DNA of 64,000 nt. It comes from Nitrospira sp. (GTDB lineage Bacteria > Nitrospirota > Nitrospiria > Nitrospirales > Nitrospiraceae). The stretch spans positions 1,023,197 to 1,087,196 of the forward strand of contig JACOEK010000001.1 of the NCBI GenBank assembly GCA_024998595.1, in the 5' to 3' direction. A program made the position numbers and the translations under genes. Below the pieces are notes generated by a model, which did not search any database, was not told the DNA's origin, and saw nothing but the letters and a program-made list of their open reading frames with translations. Positions 1-9,929 of the stretch are shown here, piece by piece (within the stretch, counting starts at the first letter, position 1; the number at the start of each line of letters is the position of its first letter).

Positions 1-332
1 TTCCGCTGATCCATTTCGGCACGGGCACTACAGCCATTCTCAAGGCAATGCGTCAGGCTGGTGGTGACGTGATCGGCATCGATTGGCGTATCCCGATCGA
101 TGAGGCCTGGGCCATGGTGGGATACGACCGCGCCGTACAGGGGAACCTCGATCCGGTCACCTTGTTTGGTCCGATGCACGAAATCGAGCGCCGCGTGACG
201 GATATTCTTCGCCGGGCCGGAGGGCGACCCGGACACATTTTCAATCTCGGGCATGGGATCCTTCCCAATACTCCCGTGGAGCATGTGGCCGCCACGATCG
301 ATCTGGTCCATAAATTGAGCGCTCGCTACTAA
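1..332 (+). CDS. hemE: Uroporphyrinogen decarboxylase, C-terminal part (5' end outside window)
   Basis: HemE decarboxylates uroporphyrinogen III to coproporphyrinogen III in the cytoplasm. The reading frame is open from the first bases, so the gene is cut by the window edge and only about the last 110 residues are present. The family hallmark near the C-terminus is visible as [15 protein letters not shown], preceded by [12 protein letters not shown] and GNLDP, which line the substrate pocket. It ends at a TAA 86 bp before hemH, giving a hemE-hemH-hemG haem operon. The call is firm; only the N-terminal half is unseen. Confidence 0.95.
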   Translation, partial: PLIHFGTGTTAILKAMRQAGGDVIGIDWRIPIDEAWAMVGYDRAVQGNLDPVTLFGPMHEIERRVTDILRRAGGRPGHIFNLGHGILPNTPVEHVAATIDLVHKLSARY

Positions 333-417
333 GTCTGGTGATGCGTCGTTCTCCCTGTCCATGCAGACTCCTGATTTGCGAGGGACGCATCCTCCGTAGG
401 GGCTGACGAGGTCCCGG

Positions 418-1362
418 ATGTCTGCATCACCACGCCCGATTGCCCTGTTGCTGATGGCGATGGGCGGACCCGATAGTCTGGAGAATGTGGAACCTTACCT
501 TCTGGATGTCCGTGGCGGGCGGCCGACTGCTCCCGAGTTGGTGGAGGAAATCCGGGCGCGGTACCGTATGACGGGCGGGAAGTCGCCCGCGCTCGAAGTG
601 ACGCGCGAGGTGGCCAGGGCGTTAGAGCGGCGGCTGAACGCATCCGGCGAAGCACGTTTTCGGTGTTACGTGGGGTTGCGGCACTGGCATCCGTTCATCA
701 AAGATGTGTACGCCGAAATCCTGAAGGACACTCCGGATCATATTGTCGGGTTATGTATGGCGCCGCAATACTCTTCACTCAGCATCGGTGCCTATGTGAG
801 AAAGGTCGAGGAAGCCAGGACTGAACTTGCCGATGAAACGCCGATCAGCTTCGTGAAGAGCTGGCATCGGCATCCATTGTTGATCGCAGCGATTGTCGAG
901 AATATCCGCCGGACGCTTGAACAATTTCCGGCTGAGCTCCGCGCACAGGTGCCCGTGCTCTTCACGGCTCATAGTCTACCGGAGCGGGTGGTGGCCATGA
1001 AGGATCCCTATCCGGACGAAGTCCACGGTACCGTTCAGTCGGTCTGTGCGCAGCTCGGCGGTCACCCGACCCGTTTCGCCTATCAAAGCCAGGGGCGCTC
1101 AGGAGAAAAATGGCTGGGGCCCTCTGTCGAAGAGGCGATGGATGACGTGGCTCACTCTGGGTACCATCATGTGCTCGTGGCGCCTATCGGCTTTCTCTGC
1201 GACCATGTGGAAACCCTGTACGATATTGACATCGAGCTCACGCAGTTGGCCCGCTCGAAGGGGATCCAACTGAAACGCATACCCATGTTGAATGCCTCTG
1301 CCCCCTTGATCGACATCCTGACGTCGGTGGTCGAGGCGCATGAGTCCTCGCTAGTTCATTAG
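418..1362 (+). CDS. hemH: Ferrochelatase
   Basis: HemH inserts ferrous iron into protoporphyrin IX (or into coproporphyrin III in the alternative pathway). The 314-residue length is normal for bacterial single-domain ferrochelatase. Visible motifs are the N-terminal LLMAMGGPDSLENVEPYL, FTAHSLPERVV with the metal-site His, YQSQGRSGEKWLGPS and PIGFLCDHVETLYDID with the second catalytic acid cluster. There is no C-terminal membrane anchor. It lies between hemE and hemG, 11 bp from the next start, so it is very probably cotranscribed. Confidence 0.95.
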   Translation: MSASPRPIALLLMAMGGPDSLENVEPYLLDVRGGRPTAPELVEEIRARYRMTGGKSPALEVTREVARALERRLNASGEARFRCYVGLRHWHPFIKDVYAEILKDTPDHIVGLCMAPQYSSLSIGAYVRKVEEARTELADETPISFVKSWHRHPLLIAAIVENIRRTLEQFPAELRAQVPVLFTAHSLPERVVAMKDPYPDEVHGTVQSVCAQLGGHPTRFAYQSQGRSGEKWLGPSVEEAMDDVAHSGYHHVLVAPIGFLCDHVETLYDIDIELTQLARSKGIQLKRIPMLNASAPLIDILTSVVEAHESSLVH

Positions 1363-1373
1363 CGGCACTACCT

Positions 1374-2843
1374 GTGGCGCGTACTTCACGGTCAGTGGTC
1401 ATCATCGGTGGAGGCATCTCAGGCCTCTCCACAGCCTTTGCTCTTCTGGATCAGGCCGCGACGGCTGACGTGGCGCTGTCCTGCACTATCCTCGATGCTG
1501 CGCCCGTCTGGGGCGGGAAGATCGTCACCCATCGGGTCGGTCGGCTGGTCATGGAGGCGGGTCCGGATTCGTTCCTCTCTCAGAAACCTTGGGGGATGGA
1601 CCTTTGTCGGCGGCTTGGCATCACCGATGAACTCATCAACACGAACCCCGTCGAAAAGAAAGCCAGCGTCTTGAGGGGCGGGCAACTGCACGAGTTACCG
1701 GAAGGCCTCGTGACCTTTACGCCGACGCAACTGGGCCCGTTTTTTCGCAGCGGCTTGTTGTCGTGGATCGACCTGGCCAGGATGGGCTGTGACCTGCTGA
1801 TTCCACCGCGCCGTTCGACGGAAGATGAGTCGCTCGCGTCATTTTTTCGTCGCCGCTTCGGGCGGCATGCCTGCGAGCGGGTCATGGAGCCGCTGATGGC
1901 GGGCATTTACGCAGGTGATGCCGAGCAGATGAGCCTTCGCGCGACGTTCCCCCGGTTTTATGAGCTCGAGCAGGCGCATGGCAGCGTGATCCGCGGCATG
2001 ATGGCGGCTCGCCGAGCCCGCCCGCAACAGGTTTCCGACGGACGTCCCCGGCATACCATGTTTGTCACGCTGAAAAACGGTCTGGCGGATATAGTCGCCG
2101 CATTGACCGCACGTATCCGAGAGACCGGCGGCGTCTTGAGGTCAGGCGTTCAGGCAGAAGCGCTTCGAGTACGCTCGCATCAGCCGGGACGCTGGATGTA
2201 CGATGTGATTTGTAGCGATGGGACGGCGCTGTCGGCGGAAGCGTTGGTGCTGGCGACGCCGGCTTACGTGAGTGCTGACCTGGTGCGGCCGTTGAGCCCG
2301 CTTGCGGCCGGATTGATGGAAACGATTCCGTATGCCTCGACGGCGACGATTTCCTTGGTCTACCCGGCTGCTGCGGCGGGGACCCGGTTGCAAGGGTTTG
2401 GCTTCGTGGTCCCGCGGGTTGAGGGACGTGACCTGATTGCCGCGACCTGGACGTCGATTAAGTGGCCGCATCGTGCGCCTCCTGAAGATGTCTCCGTTCG
2501 CTGTTATCTGGGAGGGGTGGGACGCGAGGCCATCTTGCAGCAGGACGATGAAGCATTGGTCCGTTGTGTGCGGGAGGAATTGGCGTCCATTGTGGGCCTG
2601 CAGGCGACGCCGCATTATGTGGAGGTCAACCGGTGGCATCGGGCGATGCCACAATATACGCTCGGGCATCTCGATCGACTGACACAGCTTGAGGCCGCTC
2701 TATCGCGGTTCGGCGGATTGGCCATCACGGGAGCAGGGTATCGCGGCGTCGGCCTACCCGATTGTATCAGGGACGGTGCAGAAGCGGCCGCGCAAACACT
2801 ACGATATCTCCAAACGACTTCGACGCGCGAGATGGAATCGTGA
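1374..2843 (+). CDS. hemG: Protoporphyrinogen/coproporphyrinogen oxidase (HemG/HemY type)
   Basis: This is an FAD-dependent oxidase of the penultimate haem steps. The 489-residue protein begins with an FAD Rossmann motif (VVIIGGGISGLSTA), has the MEAGPDSF signature near residue 60, and ends with the second FAD-binding segment ITGAGYRGVGLPDCI. The start is a GTG 11 bp after hemH; no better ATG lies upstream. It belongs to the oxygen-dependent HemY flavoprotein family, not the small HemG flavodoxin of Escherichia coli. The sequence alone does not decide between protoporphyrinogen and coproporphyrinogen as substrate. Confidence 0.93.
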   Translation: MARTSRSVVIIGGGISGLSTAFALLDQAATADVALSCTILDAAPVWGGKIVTHRVGRLVMEAGPDSFLSQKPWGMDLCRRLGITDELINTNPVEKKASVLRGGQLHELPEGLVTFTPTQLGPFFRSGLLSWIDLARMGCDLLIPPRRSTEDESLASFFRRRFGRHACERVMEPLMAGIYAGDAEQMSLRATFPRFYELEQAHGSVIRGMMAARRARPQQVSDGRPRHTMFVTLKNGLADIVAALTARIRETGGVLRSGVQAEALRVRSHQPGRWMYDVICSDGTALSAEALVLATPAYVSADLVRPLSPLAAGLMETIPYASTATISLVYPAAAAGTRLQGFGFVVPRVEGRDLIAATWTSIKWPHRAPPEDVSVRCYLGGVGREAILQQDDEALVRCVREELASIVGLQATPHYVEVNRWHRAMPQYTLGHLDRLTQLEAALSRFGGLAITGAGYRGVGLPDCIRDGAEAAAQTLRYLQTTSTREMES

Positions 2844-2871
2844 CGGGCGATGCAACAGAAGGACGTGAAAG

Positions 2872-3288
2872 ATGTTAAATGACCAGTTGGTGATCTCCAG
2901 CGTAGCCGGCCCCTTTCGCGAGCCTCGGGAGCCGGTGTTTTCGTATGACTATTCCATTCAACGGGCGACCTGGGCGGCGACCCACGCAGTTCGGGTGAAG
3001 ATCGCACTCACGGAAGAGTTGGATTATGTGAAAACGAAGCTGCTGGGCACCGTGAGCGGGAGTCCGGGGCAGCAACTGATGTTGAATAAGTTGCTGTCGC
3101 GAAGGATCGGCGATCAAAAGCTTCGGATTGCCGAGGAGGAAGGGTGGCTGAAGGAGCGCGCCGATGTCTTAGTGCCGCCCTTCACAGGACCGCTGGCCCA
3201 TCACTTTCCGCAATTGGAATCGTGGATTCAAGCCCAGCAGGAGTCCTTGCGGAGCGAAATCAAACAAGCGATCGGTTTGGCAGTCTGA
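2872..3288 (+). CDS. Conserved-looking hypothetical protein after the haem genes
   Basis: A 138-residue soluble protein with no signal peptide or membrane segment. It starts 28 bp after hemG behind GGACGTGAAAG, so it could be the last gene of the haem operon. It is rich in charged helical sequence, with an amphipathic stretch around residues 75-100, and has no Cys pair or recognisable catalytic motif. I do not recognise the family. Its position suggests a link to haem synthesis, but that is only inference from neighbourhood. Confidence 0.65.
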   Translation: MLNDQLVISSVAGPFREPREPVFSYDYSIQRATWAATHAVRVKIALTEELDYVKTKLLGTVSGSPGQQLMLNKLLSRRIGDQKLRIAEEEGWLKERADVLVPPFTGPLAHHFPQLESWIQAQQESLRSEIKQAIGLAV

Positions 3289-3304
3289 TTCATCGAGCCC
3301 ATGA

Positions 3305-3325
3305 GGGGAGGCTCCAGGCCTCCCC
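3305..3325 (+). terminator. Hairpin after the haem operon
   Basis: A perfect 8-bp GC stem (GGGGAGGC / GCCTCCCC) with a 5-nt loop lies 17 bp after the stop at 3288. No clear T-run follows, so it may be a weak or factor-assisted terminator. Confidence 0.5.
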
Positions 3326-3699
3326 ATGCTGCAATCGCGCGATTTCTTCCCGGTCCCCCCTCCCATTTTCCTACATTACCCCGGCATCAACAAACGCTCG
3401 TTGTCCGCTCTCTGACTGCTTTTCCCACCGCTTGGCGATCAGGTCGGCGGAGGGGCGGTCTCTCGTTATCTCACACACAGAATCTGTGGATAAGCGTGTG
3501 TATAGCAGCCACCTCACGGCGCAAGGCCCTTCGTAGGCTGGTCCTTGAGCGGCCTGCACAAGTTTTAGGCATTGGGGGTCATCATGGGGTGGACCACCAG
3601 ATGCTGTAGAAGATGAAAACCCTTAGGGGGATCTTTGTCGATCGATTTCGGCTTGGGGATAGCGAAGGCGCGTCAGGCGTGGGATTTCGAGAAATCTGC
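3326..3699. other. Intergenic gap between convergent genes
   Basis: About 370 bases between the haem operon and the end of the leftward mazG operon. Short reading frames occur on both strands, but none has a ribosome-binding site plus protein-like composition. I see no RNA gene or repeat. Confidence 0.5.
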
Positions 3700-4314
3700 T
3701 CAAAAAATCCGGCGGTATTGTCTGCTGTGGACCCCTGAGTCATCGGCAAAACCAATGGATCCGGTGTCGGGATTACTCGTATCGTTCAAGTCGATGCGGT
3801 AATGTCCCCGCACCTGTTCCATGGCCTCCTCGAATGGAATGGCTTGCGGATACAGGTTGCCCGGAGCATGGGCCCCTCGGGCCAATGTCCCGACGACTTC
3901 CGCCGTCGCATATTTGGGATCCGAAAAGATGTACAAATCGGCGACCGCCTGATCGCCAAGTTTGTGCCCTGGACTCGTGGCCGGAATGACCCCGGACAGC
4001 GTTTGATTGAGTCTCGCTTGCTGGAATTGTTTCAGCAGACCGACGACCTGGCTGGTCGTCACCTGGGCCGGGACGACAATGCTGACGGCATTAAATTCCG
4101 TCAAGGTCGTCTGAACTTTGTACATAACCGGCGCGGCATCCGGATCTTCGGTACCGATTTGAGAAATCTCCGGTCCGGCAGCCTGTTTCTGTTTTCCGCT
4201 GGGCACGGCAAGATTGATCAGGAGCCACATGATCAGAATGGCGCCGAAGAGCACGAGCAGCGGATGGAGCCCGGCTCGTTTGCCCTCTTCGTATGGGTTC
4301 TGTTCGTTGCTCAT
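3700..4314 (-). CDS. Single-pass membrane-anchored protein of unknown function
   Basis: The start was placed at the ATG at 4314, which overlaps the mazG stop as ATGA and gives a 204-residue protein. A longer frame exists upstream but lies inside mazG. The protein has a short cytoplasmic N-terminus, one membrane helix (LLVLFGAILIMWLLINLAV, about residues 19-37) and an extracytoplasmic domain of about 160 residues with two beta-alpha stretches (TEFNAVSIVVPAQVTTSQVV and VADLYIFSDPKYA). I do not recognise a family. Translational coupling to mazG suggests co-expression but does not define a role. Confidence 0.75.
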   Translation of the reverse strand: MSNEQNPYEEGKRAGLHPLLVLFGAILIMWLLINLAVPSGKQKQAAGPEISQIGTEDPDAAPVMYKVQTTLTEFNAVSIVVPAQVTTSQVVGLLKQFQQARLNQTLSGVIPATSPGHKLGDQAVADLYIFSDPKYATAEVVGTLARGAHAPGNLYPQAIPFEEAMEQVRGHYRIDLNDTSNPDTGSIGFADDSGVHSRQYRRIF

Positions 4315-5207
4315 AAGGGAGTCTGTGACGCCTCTTTCCCGGAACCGAGCGGAGCGCTGACCGCAGGACGATCGGCCTGTTCCAATCGTTTTGCGGCGTT
4401 CCAATAGTGATCCATTTCGGCGGTGGTGAGGTCGTGCACACTCCGTCCGCTGCGCGCTGCCTCTTGCTCGATGTATTGGAATCGGGAGGTGAACCGGTTC
4501 GTGGCCAGACGCAGCGATTCCTCCGGATTCACCTTGATGTGGCGCGCCAGGTTGACCAACGAGAAGAGCAGGTCGCCCAATTCCGCCGCCATTTCCGCGG
4601 TGGGTTCCGATGGCGACTGGGAGGAGGCCGCCGCGTCACTCACGGCTTTGCGGAGCTCCTCGATTTCCTCTTCGACTTTACCAAGGACGTCAGCGAGGCC
4701 CTGCGGACTGTCGGGCCAGTCGAACCCGACGCGCGCGGCGCGAACCTGAGTTTGATAGGCCCGAAGCAGGGCCGGAAGAGCCTGGGGAATGTCCTGCAGC
4801 ACTGAATCAGGTTTTCCGGCATTCTTCCGCTCGGCTCGTTTGATGTCTTCCCATCGGTGCACGACCTGGTCGGAGTTCAGGCTCGGCGTGCCGGTCGCCG
4901 CATCCCCGAAGACATGCGGGTGACGGCGCACGAGTTTATCGCCCAGCTGCTCGAGCACCTCATCCATGGTGAAGGTGCCGGCTTCCGTGCCGATCTGGCT
5001 GTGGAATAACACCTGGAGTAGTACATCGCCGAGTTCTTCCTTGAGTTTGGGAAAATCCCGCCGATCGATGGTGTCGAGCGCTTCGTACGTTTCTTCGATC
5101 AGGTAGGGCTTGAGGGATTCATGGGTTTGTTTGCGATCCCATGGGCAACCGCCGGGTGCCCGGAGCCGGGCCATGATCGCCACCACTTTATCGAAACGTT
5201 CGGACAT
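4311..5207 (-). CDS. mazG: Nucleoside triphosphate pyrophosphohydrolase MazG
   Basis: MazG hydrolyses (d)NTPs to NMP and pyrophosphate and is linked to house-cleaning and the stringent response. The 298-residue protein has the usual two MazG repeats. The first contains LRAPGGCPWDRKQTHESLKPYL and the metal-binding EELGDVLLQVLFHSQIG; the second contains FDWPDSPQGLADVLGKVEEEIEEL and AELGDLLFSLVNLARH. The C-terminal extension after about residue 262 is Pro/Ser-rich and not conserved in character. The gene is first of a two-gene leftward operon. Confidence 0.95.
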   Translation of the reverse strand: MSERFDKVVAIMARLRAPGGCPWDRKQTHESLKPYLIEETYEALDTIDRRDFPKLKEELGDVLLQVLFHSQIGTEAGTFTMDEVLEQLGDKLVRRHPHVFGDAATGTPSLNSDQVVHRWEDIKRAERKNAGKPDSVLQDIPQALPALLRAYQTQVRAARVGFDWPDSPQGLADVLGKVEEEIEELRKAVSDAAASSQSPSEPTAEMAAELGDLLFSLVNLARHIKVNPEESLRLATNRFTSRFQYIEQEAARSGRSVHDLTTAEMDHYWNAAKRLEQADRPAVSAPLGSGKEASQTPL

Positions 5208-5341
5208 GCGTACCCCCTCGTGGCGTCACTCTAACTGAGTTTTTCTTCACCTTCAACGGGGCCTGCTGCCTTGCGCGTCTTCGAGGCCTATGGTAGGGTA
5301 CGTCCCTGCATTTTATGGTTGGTTGATCGGAGGATTTTCGT

Positions 5342-5758
5342 ATGGGTGATGAGAAGGATCAGGGATTCGTCATCCGCGATCGTCGAGGACGGGGAGAAGA
5401 CGCGCCTTCTCCAGGATCGGTTCCCCCGCCTCCTACTCCTGAACCGGCGTCTGCCGAGTCTCATCATGATGCGCATGGGCATGCCGGACACCTGCCGGTC
5501 AATTTCTCCTCCTTCGTGATTTCCATGGGGAGCTCGGCCTTGATGCTCATGGGGGAACAACTGGATCCCCAACAGCCGACGATGCCGCTGAACCTTCCGC
5601 AAGCGAAGGAGATCATCGATCTTCTCTCCATGCTGGAAGAAAAGACGCGGGGCAATCTTACGCCGGATGAGCAGGTCGTGATGAAGGACATGCTGTATGC
5701 CTTGAGGATGAAGTTCGTCAGCCTGACTTCCGGGAAACCATCGATCCATACTCCGTAA
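5342..5758 (+). CDS. DUF1844 domain protein
   Basis: A 138-residue protein with a low-complexity Pro/His-rich first half and a DUF1844 C-terminal half (residues about 53-131). The typical text is NFSSFVISMGSSALMLMGE, NLPQAKEIIDLLSMLEEKTRGNLT and LYALRMKFV. The family is widespread in deltaproteobacteria, Nitrospirota and related phyla, and its function is not established. It stands alone between divergent mazG and the NtrY-like kinase gene. The His-rich segment (SHHDAHGHAGH) could bind metal, which is inference. Confidence 0.88.
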   Translation: MGDEKDQGFVIRDRRGRGEDAPSPGSVPPPPTPEPASAESHHDAHGHAGHLPVNFSSFVISMGSSALMLMGEQLDPQQPTMPLNLPQAKEIIDLLSMLEEKTRGNLTPDEQVVMKDMLYALRMKFVSLTSGKPSIHTP

Positions 5759-5960
5759 CCCGTGACCGCCCTCTGCGCGTGCTCCTGTTCCGAATGGTCT
5801 AACCTTCCATTGGTAGCGCCTGACCTCTCAGTTTCCCTGCGTCCGCCGTTCCTCCCCCAGTCCAATGAGACGGGTCTGGTCTGTCTTTTGAGACTTCCCC
5901 CAAGAATTCGTTATAGTGTGACAGCATCGAAGGATTCGAGATGGAGTCGGAGACACGCCG

Positions 5961-8258
5961 ATGCCTGAATCGACGGACATGACCAAGCTCATCCCTCCGG
6001 GTGTGCTGCGCGAAAAAGAGCCGTCGTCGCCTGCTTCGATTGAGAGCGAGCGGCGCAAGCGCCATGTCCGGCCCGTGTGGATTGTCCTGATTCTCTTGCT
6101 GCCCTGCCTGGCGCTGACCTTCTACTACGCGCAAATGGCCGTCCCGGTCGGGGATGAGTCGGATTCCTTTCTCCCGAGCACCGGGTATGCGTTTGTGTTG
6201 CTGCTGGTCAATCTCGACTTGATCGGGTTCGTCGTTCTCACGCTGCTCCTGTCCCGGAACCTCATCAAAGCCTACTTCGAGCGGCGGCATCGGCTTGTGG
6301 GATCCGGGTTTCGCGCCAAGCTGGTCGCTGCCTTCATCGGGTTTTCCTTGATTCCCACGGTGCTGCTCGCGTTGGTGGCCAGCGGGCTGGTCAACAAGGC
6401 GGTCGATGTCTGGTTCAACGATCAAATCGAGCATGTGATGAAGGATTCCTACGAGGTGGCACGCATGCACCACGCCGGGCATGTGTCGTTGGCGATCAAC
6501 AGCGCCCGCGCCATCAGCCATGAGATCTTTCGCGAGGAATTGTTACTGCCGGAGCAGCGGGATCTGTTGGTTGCGGCGATTGCCAGGAAGCGCGCTGAAT
6601 ACGCCACCGCGGGCATCGAGGTCTTTTCGTCGAAAATGGAAACGCTGACGAAAGCTTTGGATCCTGAGGTGCCGGTGACCGTGCTCGATCTGCCGATCGG
6701 CCAGCTGGTGTTGCAGGTAATCAACGGCAAACAGGAGTTGACCTCGGTGCAGGAAGCGCAGACCGGTCGGCTGGTGCGAGCCGGCGTGCCGATCGCCTCC
6801 AGCGTGCGGCGCGGGGAAATCGACGGGGTGGTGGTGGTGGACGCCTATGTGCCCGAATCGTTGCTCGGCAAAATGGAGAGCATCGGCCGTCAATATGCCG
6901 AATATAAACAGATGAAGGCGATGAAGAATCCCATCAAAGCGGGAGCGTATCTTCTGGTGGCCGTGATCACCGTGATGATTTTATTCAGCGCCACCTGGTT
7001 CGGGTTTTATGTCGCGCGCGGCATCACCGTCCCGATTCAACGGTTGGCCGAGGCCACTGAAGCCATTGCGCAAGGTGATCTCTCGGTCCGTATCGAAGCG
7101 AAGGCGACGGATGAAATCGGCACCTTGGTCGAATCGTTCAACCGGATGACCGCCGATCTGCAGGGTAGCAAAAGCAAGGTGGAGGAAGCGAACGTCTCGT
7201 TGCGTCAGTCCAACCTCGAACTCGACCGTCGGCGCGCCTATATTGAAACGGTGGTCGATACGATCGCCGCGGGGGTGTTGTCGATCGACCGGCAGGGGAT
7301 CATCACGACCTTTAACCCGTCAGCGGAACGCATGTTGGGGTTATGGGCCGACCGGTTTCGCGGCCGGTCTGCCAACGAGGTGTTCAAAGAGTACAAGCTC
7401 GAATTGTTTCAATCCGTCTACGATCGCATGCTCGCCGATCAGCGGGATAACATCGCGCTGGAGGGGCAGTTGGATTTGCAGGGACGTTTTCTGACCATCG
7501 GTGTGCATTGCTCGCGCATGAAGGACGAGTCGAACAAGAATCTCGGGTTTGTGCTCATTTTTGAAGACCTGTCGGAGCTAATCAAGGCGCAGAAAGCAGC
7601 GGCCTGGCGGGAAGTCGCGCAGCGGATCGCGCATGAGATCAAGAACCCATTAACGCCGATTCAGCTCTCTGCGCAGCGGCTGCGCAAAAAGTTCCAGGAC
7701 AAGGCGCCGGATTTCGACCGTATCTGCGACGAGTCCACCCAGGTGATCGTCAACGAGGTCGGCAGTCTCAAGCAAATGCTGGATGAGTTCTCGAAATTTG
7801 CACGCATGCCGGCGCCGCATATGACAATGAATTCCCTCGACGAGGTTGTGAAAGAAGTCGTGGCTCTTTACGAGAGTGCGCATCGCGAGATTGCCTGCGT
7901 CGTGTCGCTCGACGCTGATCTGCCGCCCTTCAATTTCGATCGCGAGCAGATCAAGCGGGTCTTGGTGAATTTGTGCGATAACGGCATCCATGCCATGAAC
8001 CACAAGGGCCGTCTGTGGATCACGACCCGGTACGACACGAAGCAACGCCGCGCGGTGGTCACGGTGGCTGATGAAGGCACGGGCATTGCGCCCGAGGATC
8101 AAGACAAACTCTTTGTGCCTTATTTTTCCAGAAAGAAGACCGGGACCGGCCTGGGGCTGGCTATCGTGAGGCGGATTGTGACCGATCACGACGGCCAGAT
8201 TCATGCGGGCAATCATCAGCCGAAGGGAGCCTTGTTCACCTTCGAATTGCCGGTGTAA
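5961..8258 (+). CDS. NtrY-like membrane sensor histidine kinase
   Basis: A 765-residue kinase. Three membrane helices lie in the first 140 residues, a fourth at about 326-350, then HAMP (to about 405), PAS (about 425-535), HisKA with the phospho-acceptor in RIAHEIKNPLTPIQLS, and HATPase with NLCDNGIHAMN, DEGTGIAPED and GTGLGLAIVRRI. This order and the HEIKNPL H-box are typical of NtrY, the partner of NtrX in nitrogen or redox sensing. It is followed 48 bp later by its response regulator. The signal sensed in this organism is unknown. Confidence 0.9.
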   Translation: MPESTDMTKLIPPGVLREKEPSSPASIESERRKRHVRPVWIVLILLLPCLALTFYYAQMAVPVGDESDSFLPSTGYAFVLLLVNLDLIGFVVLTLLLSRNLIKAYFERRHRLVGSGFRAKLVAAFIGFSLIPTVLLALVASGLVNKAVDVWFNDQIEHVMKDSYEVARMHHAGHVSLAINSARAISHEIFREELLLPEQRDLLVAAIARKRAEYATAGIEVFSSKMETLTKALDPEVPVTVLDLPIGQLVLQVINGKQELTSVQEAQTGRLVRAGVPIASSVRRGEIDGVVVVDAYVPESLLGKMESIGRQYAEYKQMKAMKNPIKAGAYLLVAVITVMILFSATWFGFYVARGITVPIQRLAEATEAIAQGDLSVRIEAKATDEIGTLVESFNRMTADLQGSKSKVEEANVSLRQSNLELDRRRAYIETVVDTIAAGVLSIDRQGIITTFNPSAERMLGLWADRFRGRSANEVFKEYKLELFQSVYDRMLADQRDNIALEGQLDLQGRFLTIGVHCSRMKDESNKNLGFVLIFEDLSELIKAQKAAAWREVAQRIAHEIKNPLTPIQLSAQRLRKKFQDKAPDFDRICDESTQVIVNEVGSLKQMLDEFSKFARMPAPHMTMNSLDEVVKEVVALYESAHREIACVVSLDADLPPFNFDREQIKRVLVNLCDNGIHAMNHKGRLWITTRYDTKQRRAVVTVADEGTGIAPEDQDKLFVPYFSRKKTGTGLGLAIVRRIVTDHDGQIHAGNHQPKGALFTFELPV

Positions 8259-8306
8259 AGGCCAGGTCGTTCGTGTGGGCGCCGCCGGATCGTATGTGGG
8301 GGATGC

Positions 8307-9707
8307 ATGTCTGCTTCGATTCTCATTGTCGATGACGAAGTTTCTATTTTGAACTCCTTGAGCAGTATTCTGGAGGATGAAGGGTATGACGTGAGTGTGG
8401 CCAAAAGCGGCATGGAGGCCCTCAGGCAGTGCGCCCTCAGTCCGCCTGAACTGATGATGCTGGATATCTGGATGCCTGAAATGGACGGCCTGGAAACGCT
8501 TAAGCGTTTACGTGAATTGGTGCCAAGCACGCAAGTGATGATGATGTCAGGGCACGGATCGATCGAGACCGCGGTGAAGGCGATCAAGCTGGGCGCCTAC
8601 GACTATATCGAAAAGCCGCTTTCCCTTGAAAATGTGACCCTCAGGGTGAAGCACGCCTTGGATCAACACCGCCTGGAACAAGAGAACCGCAACCTGCGCA
8701 CAAAAGTCGAGCGGAAATTCGAACTCATCGGTCAGGCGCCCGTCATGCAACAGTTGAAACAATTGATCGAAACGGCCGGTCCCACCAACAGTCGCGTGCT
8801 GATCGGCGGCGAAAATGGAACCGGAAAGGAATTGGTGGCCAGAGCCATTCATCAACACAGCCACAGGGCGAACCGCCCGTTCGTGGCGGTGAACTGCGCG
8901 GCCATTCCGGAAACCTTGATCGAGAGCGAGTTGTTCGGCCACGAGCGAGGCGCCTTCAGCGGAGCGACCACCATGAAGCGCGGCCAATTCGAGCAGGCCG
9001 ACGGCGGCACCTTGTTTTTGGACGAAATCGCGGACATGAGCTTGAGCACTCAAGCCAAGGTGTTGCGGGCGCTTCAAGAACAGCAGTTCACGCGGGTCGG
9101 CGGGACCAAGCTGATCAAGGTCGACGTGCGGGTGCTGGCCGCGTCGAATAAAGATTTGTTGCAAGAGATTGAAAAGGGAACGTTCCGTGAGGACCTGTTC
9201 TACCGGCTGAACGTCGTACCTATCGTGGTGCCCACCTTGCGCGATCGCCGCGAGGATATTCCCTTGCTGGTCAAACATTTTCTGCGTGTGCACGCGGAAG
9301 AGCAGGGACTGAAACTCAAGCAGGTGTCGCCAGAGGCCATGGACGTGTTCATGCAGTATGAATGGCCGGGCAACATCCGTGAACTGCGGAATCTGATCGA
9401 GCGACTGATGATCATGGTGCCCGGGCCGGTGATCGAGGCGGCGCATGCGTCCGTTGCGCTGCAAGTGCGTCCTCAACTGTCGGCCTCGCAATCAGCCGCA
9501 GGAACGCAACCCGCCAATACGTTGCTCACCAGGCCGTACGATTCGCTCCGTGATGCGCGGAACGCGTTTGAAAAAGAGTTCATCGCCCGCAAATTGCGCG
9601 AGCATCATTGGAACATTTCCCGCACGGCGGAAGACCTCAAGATCGAGCGCAGTCATTTGCATCGGAAGATTAAGTTGCTCGATGTTGAGATGCGCCCAGA
9701 AATGTAA
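8307..9707 (+). CDS. NtrX/NtrC-family sigma-54-dependent response regulator
   Basis: A 466-residue three-domain activator. It has an N-terminal REC (Asp in MMLDIWMPEMDG), an AAA+ domain with Walker A GENGTGKE, Walker B GGTLFLDEIADM and an arginine-finger region, and a C-terminal Fis-type helix-turn-helix (NISRTAEDLKIERSHLHRKIKLL). The sigma-54 contact loop reads GAFSGA rather than the usual GAFTGA, a conservative change that may alter but need not abolish sigma-54 activation. It pairs with the kinase just upstream and is probably cotranscribed with it. Confidence 0.92.
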   Translation: MSASILIVDDEVSILNSLSSILEDEGYDVSVAKSGMEALRQCALSPPELMMLDIWMPEMDGLETLKRLRELVPSTQVMMMSGHGSIETAVKAIKLGAYDYIEKPLSLENVTLRVKHALDQHRLEQENRNLRTKVERKFELIGQAPVMQQLKQLIETAGPTNSRVLIGGENGTGKELVARAIHQHSHRANRPFVAVNCAAIPETLIESELFGHERGAFSGATTMKRGQFEQADGGTLFLDEIADMSLSTQAKVLRALQEQQFTRVGGTKLIKVDVRVLAASNKDLLQEIEKGTFREDLFYRLNVVPIVVPTLRDRREDIPLLVKHFLRVHAEEQGLKLKQVSPEAMDVFMQYEWPGNIRELRNLIERLMIMVPGPVIEAAHASVALQVRPQLSASQSAAGTQPANTLLTRPYDSLRDARNAFEKEFIARKLREHHWNISRTAEDLKIERSHLHRKIKLLDVEMRPEM

Positions 9708-9929
9708 CCGTGATGCTGTAACGGCTTCCCAACGTCGTTCTCGGCTCGAAGCGATCCTCACCGTACCCCAGAGCGTACGCCTCCGGTTCTTTCTCGCCTA
9801 CGGCCTAGTCGGATGACCTGTTTGAACAGCCCCTGTCTGCACTGTTGAAGTTGAGCGTCTCACGAAGCGAGTGGAGGCATGAGACTATTGTTGACCCGCT
9901 ATCAGTCGGCTCGTTAAGATGCGGCCCCA

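Noticed and set aside
8547..9491. Open frame of 314 codons on the minus strand
   Set aside because: It lies fully antisense to the sigma-54 regulator gene, and its composition (Arg/His/Gln-rich, no motifs) is what GC-rich genes give in the opposite frame.
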